Below are positions 1 to 9,434 of a stretch of DNA of 26,076 nucleotides, piece by piece. The translations under genes were made by a program, and so were the position numbers. Within the stretch, counting starts at the first letter, position 1; every line of letters begins with the position of its first letter. The stretch is taken from assembly GCA_964428215.1 (NCBI GenBank), contig CAYRXO010000024.1, positions 1 through 26,076 of the forward strand, written 5' to 3'. Source of the stretch: Accumulibacter sp964428215. GTDB lineage: Bacteria > Pseudomonadota > Gammaproteobacteria > Burkholderiales > Rhodocyclaceae. The notes below the pieces were generated by a model that saw nothing but the letters and a program-made list of their open reading frames with translations, did not search any database and was not told the origin of the DNA.

Positions 1-357
1 GTCGGCAATCACAGCCAAATTCTCGCAGCACTTGAATTGTTCTGCGTTTCCCTAATGTTATAGAATAGCTACGCAGTTGTCCTGAAAATTTTTTTATATC
101 TTTTTATTTCAATAAGTTGTTTCGTATCTTCCTTGCTCTCCCCTGTTGGCTCGAACCCTTGGCCACCGGATCATTTCCGATGACGACACTTCGACTGTGT
201 AATCGATCACGTTCTTCCTGAATCGCGGGTGCTAGCCTTCGCTGTGTGCGGTGATCCAGGATGTGCTGTTCCAGGCTCCTCAATGGAGCAGCTATATTTC
301 AGAGGCCGTCGTGAAGAAAAGATTTTCAGGCGCCTTACGGGCCGGCAGGGGTTTATC
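1..357. other. Non-coding leader upstream of the EPS cluster
   Basis: No gene with credible codon content or start was found here. The stretch around 85-115 is markedly T/A rich, as expected of a promoter region, but no -35/-10 pair with good spacing could be defined. I also searched for the sigma-54 GG-N10-GC pattern, because PrsR downstream is a sigma-54 activator, and found none. An open frame that joins the transferase from 229 exists, but its first 43 codons do not resemble the family, so it is treated as untranslated. A small perfect stem (GCTCC/GGAGC, five-base loop) lies near 273-287. Its role is unknown. Confidence 0.5.
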
Positions 358-1740
358 GTGATCAAAGTATTCAATCATTGGTTTCACCGCAAAACTGTTG
401 CACAAATAGCCATCGATCTGATGTTTCCAGTGCTCTGCGTGATGTTGGCGGCGCTCTGGATTGGACGTGGAGGACAGTTGGTGCTTGAAAAGGTGGCGTT
501 CTACGGGGTGATCTTTGCGCTGACAATGATTGTACTCAATGCCTGGCTGGGAATTTACCGACGTGATCATGGCCGCACGCGTGACGAAACGCGCGCGCGC
601 GCGGTTTTATCGCTCTATCTGGCGATCCCGTTGGCTTATGTTGTTTTTGCGCTGTTGTCCGTTGCCGAAGTCGATCGAGGTTTCATGCTGCTGTCGGGCC
701 TGGGCGCTCTTTTCGCTACTTTGGTGCACCATGTGCATTCGGCGCATAGCGGCAAGGGTTCCATGCTTCGTCATCGTGTCCTGGTTTTTGGCGTCGGTGA
801 AGAATCGCAAGCGGTCAGCGGCGTGTTGCGTAAATATGATCCTGATATTGAGATTGTTGGTTTTTATCCCGGTGTGGGAGAAACCGAATACGCTGTTCCC
901 AGTCAGTCAGTCTTGTCGAGCGAAGTGTCGCTTTCGGATACGGCGCATAATCTGAAAGTCGATGAAATCATCGTTGCGGTGCGCGAACGTCGCGGCGGCG
1001 TATTGCCATTGCGGGAGTTGCTCGATTGCAAATTGTCAGGGGTGCGGGTTCTCGATCTGGCCAGTTATTTCGAGCGTGCACTGGGTCAGATTCGACTGGA
1101 TTCCTTACGTGTCGGCTGGCTGATTTTTGGTGAAGGGTTCAGGCAGAGCTGGCGTCGTGCGTCCGTCAAGCGGCTGTCGGATATCATGCTGGCGACTATT
1201 ATGCTGATCCTTGCCTTGCCTATCATGCTGCTGACGGCGATCATGATCGTATTGGAGAACGGCTTCCCAATTTTTTACAAACAGGAGCGCGTTGGACTGG
1301 ATGGCCGTTTGTTCAAAGTGGTCAAATTCCGCAGCATGCGTACCGATGCTGAAAGCGACGGCAAGCCCCGCTGGGCTTCAGCCGATGATGACCGGGTGAC
1401 CCGGGTGGGTCGTTTCATCCGCAAAGTTCGAATTGACGAATTGCCACAGCTTTACAATGTGCTGTTGGGGGATATGAGTTTGGTTGGGCCGCGCCCGGAG
1501 CGCCCCTATTTTGTCGATAAATTGACCCGTGACATACCATTTTATGCAGTCCGGCATAGTGTGAAGCCTGGTTTGACCGGCTGGGCGCAGGTCAGTTATC
1601 CCTATGGCGCGACCGTGGATGATTCCATTCAAAAGCTCCAGTACGATCTGTTTTACGTCAAGAACCATACCTTGTTCCTGGATATTCTGATCCTTTTTCA
1701 GACGGTTGGTGTGGTTCTGACCGGAAAGGGTGCGCGTTGA
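358..1740 (+). CDS. Polyprenyl-phosphate sugar-1-phosphate transferase, PEP-CTERM/EPS type (EpsB_2-like)
   Basis: Predicted inner-membrane enzyme that starts EPS repeat-unit synthesis by moving a sugar-1-phosphate from a UDP-sugar onto undecaprenyl phosphate. The 460-residue protein has about four N-terminal membrane segments (roughly residues 16-122) and a Rossmann-like middle that begins at RVLVFGVGEE. A fifth membrane stretch near 275-295 leads into the bacterial sugar-transferase domain. Its signatures are visible: KVVKFRSMRTDAE near 320, DELPQLYNVLLGDMSLVGPRPE near 360, and KPGLTGWAQV. The GTG at 358 was chosen because AGGGG sits seven bases upstream and because MIKVFNHWFHRKT matches how this family usually starts. 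The 229 start would add 43 unsupported residues. The neighbouring prsK-prsR-prsT genes place it in a PEP-CTERM-associated EPS locus (the TIGR03013 family, from memory). The exact sugar is not predictable. Confidence 0.9.
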   Translation: MIKVFNHWFHRKTVAQIAIDLMFPVLCVMLAALWIGRGGQLVLEKVAFYGVIFALTMIVLNAWLGIYRRDHGRTRDETRARAVLSLYLAIPLAYVVFALLSVAEVDRGFMLLSGLGALFATLVHHVHSAHSGKGSMLRHRVLVFGVGEESQAVSGVLRKYDPDIEIVGFYPGVGETEYAVPSQSVLSSEVSLSDTAHNLKVDEIIVAVRERRGGVLPLRELLDCKLSGVRVLDLASYFERALGQIRLDSLRVGWLIFGEGFRQSWRRASVKRLSDIMLATIMLILALPIMLLTAIMIVLENGFPIFYKQERVGLDGRLFKVVKFRSMRTDAESDGKPRWASADDDRVTRVGRFIRKVRIDELPQLYNVLLGDMSLVGPRPERPYFVDKLTRDIPFYAVRHSVKPGLTGWAQVSYPYGATVDDSIQKLQYDLFYVKNHTLFLDILILFQTVGVVLTGKGAR

Positions 1741-1804
1741 TGACTGTTGGGCAAGGTGTTGAGTTGTTTCCAGACGACTCAGCCAGAGGAAGGAACAGTA
1801 GCTG

Positions 1805-3919
1805 GTGATCGACTACAACGTGGCAATGGTTTCCATATGGAGCTATGGCCTGGTCGGCGTGCTGGCTGCCGTGATCGCCCTCTATCTGGCTTCTGGCTGG
1901 CAGGTTAGCGGCAGAAATCGAGCCATGTTCCTGGCGGTCGGCTTGACCGCACTGTGGGGCATGGTTGCACTGGGCTTTGCATTCACCGGAAAACTGGGTT
2001 TTCTCGCCAGTACGATTTTGGCTGACGTCCTTCGTTTTGGCGGATGGTATCTTTTCCTCCTGCTCTTGTTGCGTCCGGGTGAGACACCTGAGGAGAATTC
2101 CTCCAGGCGGGCCGGTTGGCTGAGCAAAGTTGCCATTCTTCTCGTTCTCGTCGCGTTTGTTTCCCAGGCGTTGACGGTTCTCGGCATCGATTTCGTTGTC
2201 CCCCCGGCTCGTCTGGCTCTGTTTGCCTCCCTGGCGATGAGCGTCTTCGGTCTGGTGCTGATCGAGCAGTTGTTCCGAAACGTCTCGCCGGATTCTCGTT
2301 GGAGCATCAAACCGTTGTGTCTTGGTCTGGGGGCAGCGTTTCTTTTTGATCTTTATCTGTATTCGGATGCCTTGCTGTTCAACAAGGTGGATCTCGATGC
2401 TTTCAGCATACGAGGTTTTGCACACGCCATTGGTTTGCCGCTCATCGCCTTGTCGGCGATCCGCAGTAATGGATGGAAAAGAAAACTGGTGATGTCCAAA
2501 CAGGTGGCCATGCAATCCGCCACCCTCGTGCTGGTTGGCATCTATCTGCTGTTCATGGCTTCCGCGGGTTATTACGTTCGCTTCTTTGGTGGAGAATGGG
2601 GTCGTGCGCTGCAAATGGCTTTGCTATTTACAGCGTTGCTGATTTTGGCCGTCCTGGCGTTTTCGGGTTCGATGCGTGCCCGGATGCGTGTCCAGGTCGG
2701 CAAGCATTTTTTCAGCTATCGTTATGATTACCGCGACGAATGGCTGCGCTTCACGCAAGCTCTTTCTTCGCAAGGCGGCTTCGCTGGTATGGGCAAGCAC
2801 GTCGTTCGTGGCCTGGCCAATATGGTCGAAAGCCCGGGAGGAGGCTTGTGGCTGAAAGATTCGTCCGGCCGTTTTTTTGCGCAGGTTGCTTCCTGGAACA
2901 TGCCGGCTTCTGCCGCAACGGAAGATGACGGCAGTTCTTTGTGTAATTTTTTGTCGGAAAGCGGCTGGGTGATCAATCTTGAAGAGTATCGCTCGCTGCC
3001 GCGCCGCTATGACGGTCTCCTGTTGCCGGCATGGTTGGTCGAAGTGCCGAATGCCTGGCTGGTCGTTCCCTTGACGACCGGATCCGAATTGATTGCTTTT
3101 GTGGTACTGGCGACCGCGCGGACTAAAATTGATGTGAATTGGGAAGTTAACGATCTGTTGAAGACGGCCGCTCGTCAGGCTGGTGCCTTCCTTGGTCAGA
3201 TGCAGGCCAGCGAAGCGTTGCTCGACGTGCGCAAATTCGATTCTTTCAACCGCATGTCGGCCTTCGTCGTCCACGACCTGAAAAATATTGTTGCGCAGTT
3301 ATCGTTGATGCTGAAAAACGCCGAACGTCATCGCGGTAATCCGGAATTTCAGGAAGACATGTTGATGACTGTCGAGCACTCGGTTGAACGGATGCGCCAA
3401 TTGATGCTGCAGCTTCGCGAGGGAGCGACGCCGCTTGATGGGCCGCGTGGCATCGATCTGAGTGATGTCGTACGGCGTATTCAAACGGCCAAATCGGGTC
3501 AGGGCAGAGACGTGGAAGTCATGTTGGAAGAGCGGCTGGTTGCACGTGGCCACGAAGACAGAGTCGAGAGAGTAATCGGACACCTGGTGCAAAACGCACT
3601 CGATGCAACGGAGAAGGGCGGCCGGGTCTGGGTCAGGGTGGCTCGACAAGCGGTGCAGGCGCTGGTTGAAGTCGGCGATACAGGACATGGCATGAGTCCC
3701 GAGTTTATTCGCGAGCGCTTGTTCAAGCCTTTTCAGACGACCAAGCCGACGGGCATGGGCATCGGGGCCTATGAAAGTTTCCAATATGTTCATGAGCTGG
3801 GTGGCCGTTTGTCCGTTGATAGCGTGGTCGACGTCGGGACGAGAGTCTATCTGTTGCTCCCGCTTTTCGAAACCGGAGGCAGCGTTGAAATGGGTGCTGG
3901 CCGGGAGATTCCGGCATGA
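1805..3919 (+). CDS. prsK: PEP-CTERM/exosortase-system sensor histidine kinase PrsK
   Basis: Membrane sensor kinase, partner of PrsR encoded directly downstream. The 704-residue protein opens with an array of about seven to nine hydrophobic segments (residues ~8-300) and continues with a GAF-like region (~320-460). The dimerisation/phosphoacceptor helix carries HDLKN with predicted phospho-His490. A HATPase domain follows, with the N box (NALDAT), G1 box (DTGHGM) and a glycine lid (TGMGIG). Length and order match the PrsK family (TIGR02916, from memory). The GTG start has a strong GAGGAAGGAA ribosome site nine bases upstream. An ATG at 1826 would fit the family N-terminus (MVSIWSYG) but lacks a good ribosome site. 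The stop overlaps the prsR start in an ATGA, indicating translational coupling. The sensed signal is unknown. Confidence 0.92.
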   Translation: MIDYNVAMVSIWSYGLVGVLAAVIALYLASGWQVSGRNRAMFLAVGLTALWGMVALGFAFTGKLGFLASTILADVLRFGGWYLFLLLLLRPGETPEENSSRRAGWLSKVAILLVLVAFVSQALTVLGIDFVVPPARLALFASLAMSVFGLVLIEQLFRNVSPDSRWSIKPLCLGLGAAFLFDLYLYSDALLFNKVDLDAFSIRGFAHAIGLPLIALSAIRSNGWKRKLVMSKQVAMQSATLVLVGIYLLFMASAGYYVRFFGGEWGRALQMALLFTALLILAVLAFSGSMRARMRVQVGKHFFSYRYDYRDEWLRFTQALSSQGGFAGMGKHVVRGLANMVESPGGGLWLKDSSGRFFAQVASWNMPASAATEDDGSSLCNFLSESGWVINLEEYRSLPRRYDGLLLPAWLVEVPNAWLVVPLTTGSELIAFVVLATARTKIDVNWEVNDLLKTAARQAGAFLGQMQASEALLDVRKFDSFNRMSAFVVHDLKNIVAQLSLMLKNAERHRGNPEFQEDMLMTVEHSVERMRQLMLQLREGATPLDGPRGIDLSDVVRRIQTAKSGQGRDVEVMLEERLVARGHEDRVERVIGHLVQNALDATEKGGRVWVRVARQAVQALVEVGDTGHGMSPEFIRERLFKPFQTTKPTGMGIGAYESFQYVHELGGRLSVDSVVDVGTRVYLLLPLFETGGSVEMGAGREIPA

Positions 3920-5277
3920 GCGCCGATAAGTTGCCCTGTCTATTGATCGTTGAAGACGATCGGGCATTGCAGAAACAGCTACGCTGGGCTTTTGACCAGT
4001 ATGAAACGGTTGTCGCCGATGACCGGGAAACTGCGCTGGCGCAGATTCGCCGTCATCAGCCGCCGGTCGTGACGATGGATTTGGGGTTGCCGCCCGATCC
4101 GGACTCTGTTTCCGAAGGTTTTCGGCTCCTGGAAGAAATACTGAATCTGGCGCCTGAAACAAAGGTCATCGTTTTGACCGGGCAAAATGATCGAAGCAAT
4201 GCCTTGCGGGCCATTGCACTCGGAGCCTACGATTTTTTCGCCAAGCCGTTCGAAGTTGATTTGCTCGGACTGACCATTGAGAGGGCATATCGGCTTTATG
4301 AGCTGCAAAAGGAAAACAAGCGCTTGCAATCAATGTATCAGCCAGATGTCCTGTCCGGTCTGATCACTCGCGATCCTGATCTGTTGCGGGTTTGCCGAAC
4401 CATCGAAAGAGTGGCAGTGACCGATGTCACTGTACTATTGCTCGGTGAAAGCGGGACAGGCAAAGAACTGCTGGCCAGAGCAGTGCACGATGCTTCTTCC
4501 AGGCGTCGGGAGCGTTTCGTGGCGATCAATTGTGCGGCCATTCCAGACAATCTGCTGGAAAGCGAGTTGTTCGGCTATGAAAAGGGCGCCTTTACGGGTG
4601 CCGCTCGTACAACCCCTGGCAAGATCGAGACGGCGAACAACGGCACCCTGATGCTGGATGAGATTGGTGATCTGCCGCATGCCTTGCAAGCCAAATTGCT
4701 GCGTTTTTTGCAGGAGCGGGTGATCGAAAGAATCGGCGGGCGTCAGGAAATTTTTGTCAATGTACGAATTGTCTGCGCGACGCACCAAAATTTGAAGGCG
4801 CTGATTGCTGAAGGACGTTTTCGAGAAGACCTCTATTACAGATTGGCCGAGATTGTCGTCAATATTCCACCTTTGCGACAACGTTCGGGTGATGCAGCCT
4901 TGTTAGCACACGCTTTTGTCAGACGTTTTGCCAATGAACAGGGGCGCGGGACAATGACACTGCGTGAAGATGCGCTACGAGCCATTGAAAATCATTCTTG
5001 GCCAGGCAATGTCCGAGAACTGGAAAATTACATCAAACGGGCGGTGATCATGGCTGACGGCAATCAGATCACTGTTGACGATCTTGGACTCTCCAGCACC
5101 GCAGATGCCGATAGCGCGCTTGTGCTCGATTTGCGTCGAGCACGTGACGACGCTGAGCGGCGGGTGATCATTACTGCGCTGGCGCGAGCGGATGGAAATG
5201 TGGTTAAAGCTGCGGAATTAATTGGCGTCAGTCGTCCCACCCTGTACGATTTGATGCATCGATTCGGGTTGAAATAA
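3916..5277 (+). CDS. prsR: PEP-CTERM-box sigma-54-dependent response regulator PrsR
   Basis: NtrC-class transcription activator expected to switch on EPS and PEP-CTERM protein genes when phosphorylated by PrsK. The receiver domain (residues ~8-125) has acidic residues E13-D14-D15, phosphoacceptor Asp55 and the conserved Lys in AKPF. The AAA+ domain has Walker A GESGTGKE (177-184), the sigma-54 contact loop GAFTGA (224-229), Walker B LMLDEIGD, and the arginine-containing FREDLYYRL segment. A Fis-type helix-turn-helix ends the protein (VVKAAELIGVSRPTLYDLMHRF). All key residues for sigma-54 activation are intact. At 453 residues it matches the family TIGR02915 (from memory). No matching -24/-12 promoter was found inside this window, so its targets probably lie elsewhere in the genome. 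Confidence 0.94.
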   Translation: MSADKLPCLLIVEDDRALQKQLRWAFDQYETVVADDRETALAQIRRHQPPVVTMDLGLPPDPDSVSEGFRLLEEILNLAPETKVIVLTGQNDRSNALRAIALGAYDFFAKPFEVDLLGLTIERAYRLYELQKENKRLQSMYQPDVLSGLITRDPDLLRVCRTIERVAVTDVTVLLLGESGTGKELLARAVHDASSRRRERFVAINCAAIPDNLLESELFGYEKGAFTGAARTTPGKIETANNGTLMLDEIGDLPHALQAKLLRFLQERVIERIGGRQEIFVNVRIVCATHQNLKALIAEGRFREDLYYRLAEIVVNIPPLRQRSGDAALLAHAFVRRFANEQGRGTMTLREDALRAIENHSWPGNVRELENYIKRAVIMADGNQITVDDLGLSSTADADSALVLDLRRARDDAERRVIITALARADGNVVKAAELIGVSRPTLYDLMHRFGLK

Positions 5278-5318
5278 CGCCTTCCATAGGCTAACTTTTT
5301 CACACTGTGGGGATAATG

Positions 5319-8102
5319 ATGATTTTTCGTCCTGGGATGCAATTGATGCGTCGAGCGACAGCCTCGGCTTTGCTGGCAGCTCTCCTTCTGGTCGGCTGCG
5401 GTGCCGACAAGCCGGAAAACGCACTGGCTTCGGCGAAAGAATTCTTGGCGAAAAATGACCGCAAAGCGGCTGTCGTGCAATTGAAGAACGCCTTGCAAGG
5501 AAATCCGGACTATGCCGAGGCACGTTTTCTGTTGGGTAAGACCATGGTCGAATCCGGAGATCCAGCCAATGGTTATCTTGAGCTGCAGAAAGCGCAGACT
5601 CTGAAATACTCGCCGGATCTGGTCACACCAATGATGGCCAGGGCATCGCTGTTGTTGGGTCATCCTGAGCGGGTTACTGACGAACTCGCCAAAGTTGAAA
5701 TGACGACGCCAGAGGCCAAAGCGGAGTTGCTGACTTTTGTCGGTCAGGCCTATTTGATGCAGGGTAAAAAGGATCAGGCGAGCAATGCTTACAATGCAGC
5801 GTTGGCAGCCAATCCGGAACATGGGCCTGCCTTAATCGGACAGGCTCGAATCAAAGCAAGCAGTAACGATCTGCCCGGTGCCTTGGCGCTGATCGATTCG
5901 GTATTGGCCAAGTCACCCAAGCTGCATGAAGCGATGCAGGTCAAGGGACAACTGTTGGCTTTGTCCGGTGATGATGCCGGTTCCTTGGCCAGCTATCGCC
6001 AGGCGCTGGAAACCAAGCCGGATTATCTTCCCGCGCACGAAGCGATCATTCTGCGGCTTCTGGCCGAGGGCAAGACCGAAGAGGCGGCCAAGCAACTGGA
6101 AGCGTTGAAAAAAATCGCTCCCAACCATCCCCGCACCGCCTATTTGCGTGCTGGTGTAGCGTACCAGCAGAAAAATGTGCAGGCAGCGAAGGACGCCATT
6201 CTGCAGCACCTGAAGTCCATGCCGAACAGTCCGCTGGGCTTGCAATTGGCCGGTCTCATCGAGTACGAACAACAGTCTTATAGTCAGGCCGAGATTTATT
6301 TGATCAAGGCGTTGCAAGTGGCACCGCAACTGGCTCTCGCCAGACGGATGCTGATCAACACCTACCTGAACACCGGTCGACCGGATAAAGCCCTGTCATT
6401 TCTTGAGCCGGTAATTGATCGAATTGACAAGGACTCGAACATGCTGGCTTTGGCGGGTCAAGTCTATTTACAAAATGGTCAGGTGGAAAAGGCAGGAACC
6501 TATTTCGCCAAGGCCAGCGCGCTGGACCCGCAAAATTCCGCCAAGCGGACGTCTCTGGCAATCGTGAATATGGCCAAAGGTGATACCGAAATGGCATTTC
6601 ACGAGCTTGAAAAAATCTCCGCCAGTGATGCCGGTAATCGTGCCGACCTGGCGTTGATTACGGTGCATTTGAAACGGAATGAATTTGATGCTGCCCTGAA
6701 GGCTATCGACCTGCTGGAGAAAAAACAGCCGAATGATCCGGTGACGCACAATTTGCGCGCGCTCGCATTGCTCGGCAAAAAAGACATTCCCCAGGCGAGG
6801 AAAAGTCTTGAAAAGGCGCTGGCTTTGAAGCCGACCTTCATGCCCGCGGTGGCGACTCTCGCCAATCTGGATATGGCCGATAAGAAACCGGCAGAAGCGA
6901 AAAAACGTTTTGAGACAGTGTTGGCTGCTGAACCTAAAAACGTACAGGCGCAGATTGCACTCGCTGAAATAGCGCTCAAATCAGGCGCTGGAACCGATGA
7001 AGTCGCTGCCCTGATCAATCAGGCGGTTAGCGCGGACCCGACGAATCCGGCGGCACGACTGGCGTTGATTGGTTTGTATATTGGCAAAAAAGAGAACAAG
7101 CGGGCGCTTGCCGCTGCCAACGATGCCGTCGCCGTCATGCCGGAACGCCCGGAAATTCTTGACGCGGCTGGCCGCGCACAACAGTCAGCTGAAGATTACA
7201 ATCAGGCGCTGGCCACTTATCGCAAATTGGCCGTGCTCAAACCGGATGCCGTTCTGCCCTATCTGCGCATGGCGGAAGTGCAGATGGCTGCGAAGGACAA
7301 GGATGGTGCGCTGGAAAGTTTGCGCAAGGCACTTCAAGTCAACCCGGATTCCATTGATGCTCAGCGCGGAATCATGAGAATCGAATTGGAGAGAGGACGG
7401 GCCAGGGAAGCACTTGCGGTAGCACGCGACGTTCAGAAGAGAAAGCCAAAAGAGGCGATTGGTTATCTCCTCGAAGGCGATGTCCATGTTGCCAATAAAT
7501 CCTGGCCGGAAGCCATCGAAATTTTCCGTTCCGGCCTGAAGCAGGTTGGCAGCAGTGAAATGGCCGTCAAACTGCATGCAACGCTTTCGACGGCAGGACA
7601 TGCCGGTGAAGCTGATAAATTTGCTGATTCGTGGCTGAAAGATCACGCCAAAGATGTCATTTTCCGCCTTTACCTGGCAGAACGAGCTGGAGGAAGAAAA
7701 GATTATTCGGCAGCAGCCAAACAGTATCGGGTGATGCTCGACGCCCAACCGAATAATCCAGCGCTGTTGAACAATATGGCCTGGGTGAGTAGCCAGCTGA
7801 AAGATCCGAAGGCGGCTGAATTTGCGGAAAAGGCAAATAAACTGGCTCCCAATCAACCGGCGATCATGGATACCCTTGCGGTTATCCTCAGCGAGAGTGG
7901 TGCGCATGCGCGGAGTCTCGAGCTTTTTCAAAAAGCCCTAGAGTTGGCGCCGCAGGCTGGACAAATCCGTCTCAATTATGCCAAAGCGCTGATCAAGGCC
8001 GGCAAGCAGGCTGAGGCGAAAACCCAGCTTGATCAACTGTCCAAGCTGGGTGATAAATTTTCTCAGCAAGCAGAGGTCGCAGAATTATTCAAAGGTTTGT
8101 AG
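5319..8102 (+). CDS. prsT: PEP-CTERM system TPR-repeat lipoprotein PrsT
   Basis: Large TPR scaffold predicted to sit in the envelope and support EPS export or PEP-CTERM protein handling; its molecular role is not established. The 927-residue protein begins with a lipoprotein signal ending in the lipobox LVGC (Cys27). The rest is almost wholly tetratricopeptide repeats, with repeated A-x-x-x-Y/F-x-x-A-L and NP/P patterns from about residue 30 to the C-terminus. Length and position after prsR match the PrsT family (TIGR02917, from memory). The ATG at 5319 was preferred because GGGG lies six bases upstream. The GTG at 5307 and ATGs at 5316, 5337 and 5346 are alternatives, all giving the same mature protein. 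It follows prsR after 41 bases, probably in one transcript. Confidence 0.9.
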   Translation: MIFRPGMQLMRRATASALLAALLLVGCGADKPENALASAKEFLAKNDRKAAVVQLKNALQGNPDYAEARFLLGKTMVESGDPANGYLELQKAQTLKYSPDLVTPMMARASLLLGHPERVTDELAKVEMTTPEAKAELLTFVGQAYLMQGKKDQASNAYNAALAANPEHGPALIGQARIKASSNDLPGALALIDSVLAKSPKLHEAMQVKGQLLALSGDDAGSLASYRQALETKPDYLPAHEAIILRLLAEGKTEEAAKQLEALKKIAPNHPRTAYLRAGVAYQQKNVQAAKDAILQHLKSMPNSPLGLQLAGLIEYEQQSYSQAEIYLIKALQVAPQLALARRMLINTYLNTGRPDKALSFLEPVIDRIDKDSNMLALAGQVYLQNGQVEKAGTYFAKASALDPQNSAKRTSLAIVNMAKGDTEMAFHELEKISASDAGNRADLALITVHLKRNEFDAALKAIDLLEKKQPNDPVTHNLRALALLGKKDIPQARKSLEKALALKPTFMPAVATLANLDMADKKPAEAKKRFETVLAAEPKNVQAQIALAEIALKSGAGTDEVAALINQAVSADPTNPAARLALIGLYIGKKENKRALAAANDAVAVMPERPEILDAAGRAQQSAEDYNQALATYRKLAVLKPDAVLPYLRMAEVQMAAKDKDGALESLRKALQVNPDSIDAQRGIMRIELERGRAREALAVARDVQKRKPKEAIGYLLEGDVHVANKSWPEAIEIFRSGLKQVGSSEMAVKLHATLSTAGHAGEADKFADSWLKDHAKDVIFRLYLAERAGGRKDYSAAAKQYRVMLDAQPNNPALLNNMAWVSSQLKDPKAAEFAEKANKLAPNQPAIMDTLAVILSESGAHARSLELFQKALELAPQAGQIRLNYAKALIKAGKQAEAKTQLDQLSKLGDKFSQQAEVAELFKGL

Positions 8103-8153
8103 CCGGCTTGACTGTTTCGATTATCGGTTCAACTCTCCAAGGACGAGATTTTC

Positions 8154-9434
8154 ATGACTATTGTGGCTGTAGTTGGTTTGGGCTATGTCGGTTTGCCGTT
8201 AGCGGTCGAGTTTGGAAAACGGCAACGGACGATAGGCTTCGATTTGTCCGAGAGTAAAGTGGCGCATTATCGCAACCACGTCGACCCGACCGGAGAAGTC
8301 AGTCGTGCCGATCTGCAAGCCGCGGTTCATCTCGAAGTGGGTACCGATCCGCTGGCGCTGTCCGAAGCCGACTTCATCATCGTTGCCGTGCCGACACCCG
8401 TCGACGAAGCGCACCAACCCGATTTCGGCCCGCTGATCGGCTCCTCAGCGGCGGTAGGAAAAAACCTCAAGCGGGGTGCGACCGTCGTTTTTGAATCGAC
8501 GGTCTATCCGGGCGCTACCGAAGAGGTCTGTATTCCGATCATCGAAAAACATTCCGGAATGAAGTGGAAAAAAGATTTTTTCGTCGGTTATTCGCCGGAA
8601 AGAATCAACCCGGGTGACAAGGAAAGGACGCTGACCAGGATTGTCAAGGTGGTTTCTGGCGATTCTCCGGAAACTTTGCAACGCGTGCGCGATGTCTATG
8701 CCAGCATTATTACTGCGGGTGTTTGCGAAGCGTCAAGCATCAAGGTGGCGGAAGCGGCCAAGGTCATTGAAAACACACAACGTGATTTGAATATTGCCCT
8801 GATGAACGAGCTGGCGATCATTTTCAATCGTATCGGCATCGATACTCTGGAAGTGCTCGAAGCGGCAGGAAGCAAATGGAATTTTCTTCCCTTTCGTCCG
8901 GGGCTGGTTGGCGGACACTGTATCGGTGTTGACCCCTATTACCTGACGCACAAAGCCGAAATGCTTGGCTATCACCCGGAGGTGATCAACGCCGGGCGGC
9001 GGATCAACGATGGGATGGGCAAATTTATCGCTGAACAGACGGTCAAACAATTGATTTGCAAAGGGATGCCTGTCAAGGATGCGCCAATCATCGTCCTGGG
9101 CCTGACTTTCAAGGAAGATTGTCCCGATCTGCGTAATTCGCGGGTCATCGATGTCATTCGCGAACTGGAGTCTTATGGCGCCAAAGTGCTGGTACACGAG
9201 CCGGTTGCCGATTCCGACGAGGCGCTGCATGAGTACGGGGTCGAATTGACCGACTGGGATGCCTTGCCGCAAGCGGTGGCCATCGTCGCAGCGGTTGCTC
9301 ACCGCCAGTTCAAGGTCCGGCCAGTGACCGATTATGTCGGTAAACTTCAGGCCGGGGGGGTGCTCACCGACGTCAAAAGCATATTCGACGCAGCGCAATT
9401 GACTGCGCTCGGGGTGACGGTATGGCGGTTGTAG
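8154..9434 (+). CDS. tviB: UDP-N-acetylgalactosamine/-glucosamine 6-dehydrogenase (TviB/WbpO type)
   Basis: Cytoplasmic NAD-dependent dehydrogenase that oxidises the C6 hydroxyl of a UDP-HexNAc twice to give the uronic acid, a precursor of acidic polysaccharides. The 426-residue protein has an N-terminal Rossmann motif (VVGLGYVGLPLA) and FESTVYPGATEE. The long central helix motif KVAEAAKVIENTQRDLNIAL follows, and then the catalytic-cysteine segment LVGGHCIGVDPYYLTHKA with Cys256. The C-terminal domain carries GLTFKEDCPDLRNS. These match the WbpO/TviB group more closely than plain UDP-glucose dehydrogenases. An AAGGA ribosome site precedes the ATG. The last 13 bases overlap the epimerase gene. 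With that partner the expected product is UDP-GalNAcA, although the order of the two steps cannot be read from sequence. Confidence 0.92.
   Translation: MTIVAVVGLGYVGLPLAVEFGKRQRTIGFDLSESKVAHYRNHVDPTGEVSRADLQAAVHLEVGTDPLALSEADFIIVAVPTPVDEAHQPDFGPLIGSSAAVGKNLKRGATVVFESTVYPGATEEVCIPIIEKHSGMKWKKDFFVGYSPERINPGDKERTLTRIVKVVSGDSPETLQRVRDVYASIITAGVCEASSIKVAEAAKVIENTQRDLNIALMNELAIIFNRIGIDTLEVLEAAGSKWNFLPFRPGLVGGHCIGVDPYYLTHKAEMLGYHPEVINAGRRINDGMGKFIAEQTVKQLICKGMPVKDAPIIVLGLTFKEDCPDLRNSRVIDVIRELESYGAKVLVHEPVADSDEALHEYGVELTDWDALPQAVAIVAAVAHRQFKVRPVTDYVGKLQAGGVLTDVKSIFDAAQLTALGVTVWRL

Noticed and set aside
37..64. TTGTTC-N16-TATAGA as an EPS promoter
   Set aside because: Both hexamers are weak and the site lies nearly 300 bases before the start; not better than chance in T/A-rich DNA.
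229..357. N-terminal extension of the sugar transferase
   Set aside because: The added 43 residues do not resemble the family, while GTG 358 has AGGGG upstream and a family-typical start.
1658..2614. Long - strand open frame (318 codons) opposite prsK
   Set aside because: Rich in Gln, His and Arg with no domain; it is the antisense shadow of a well-supported kinase gene.
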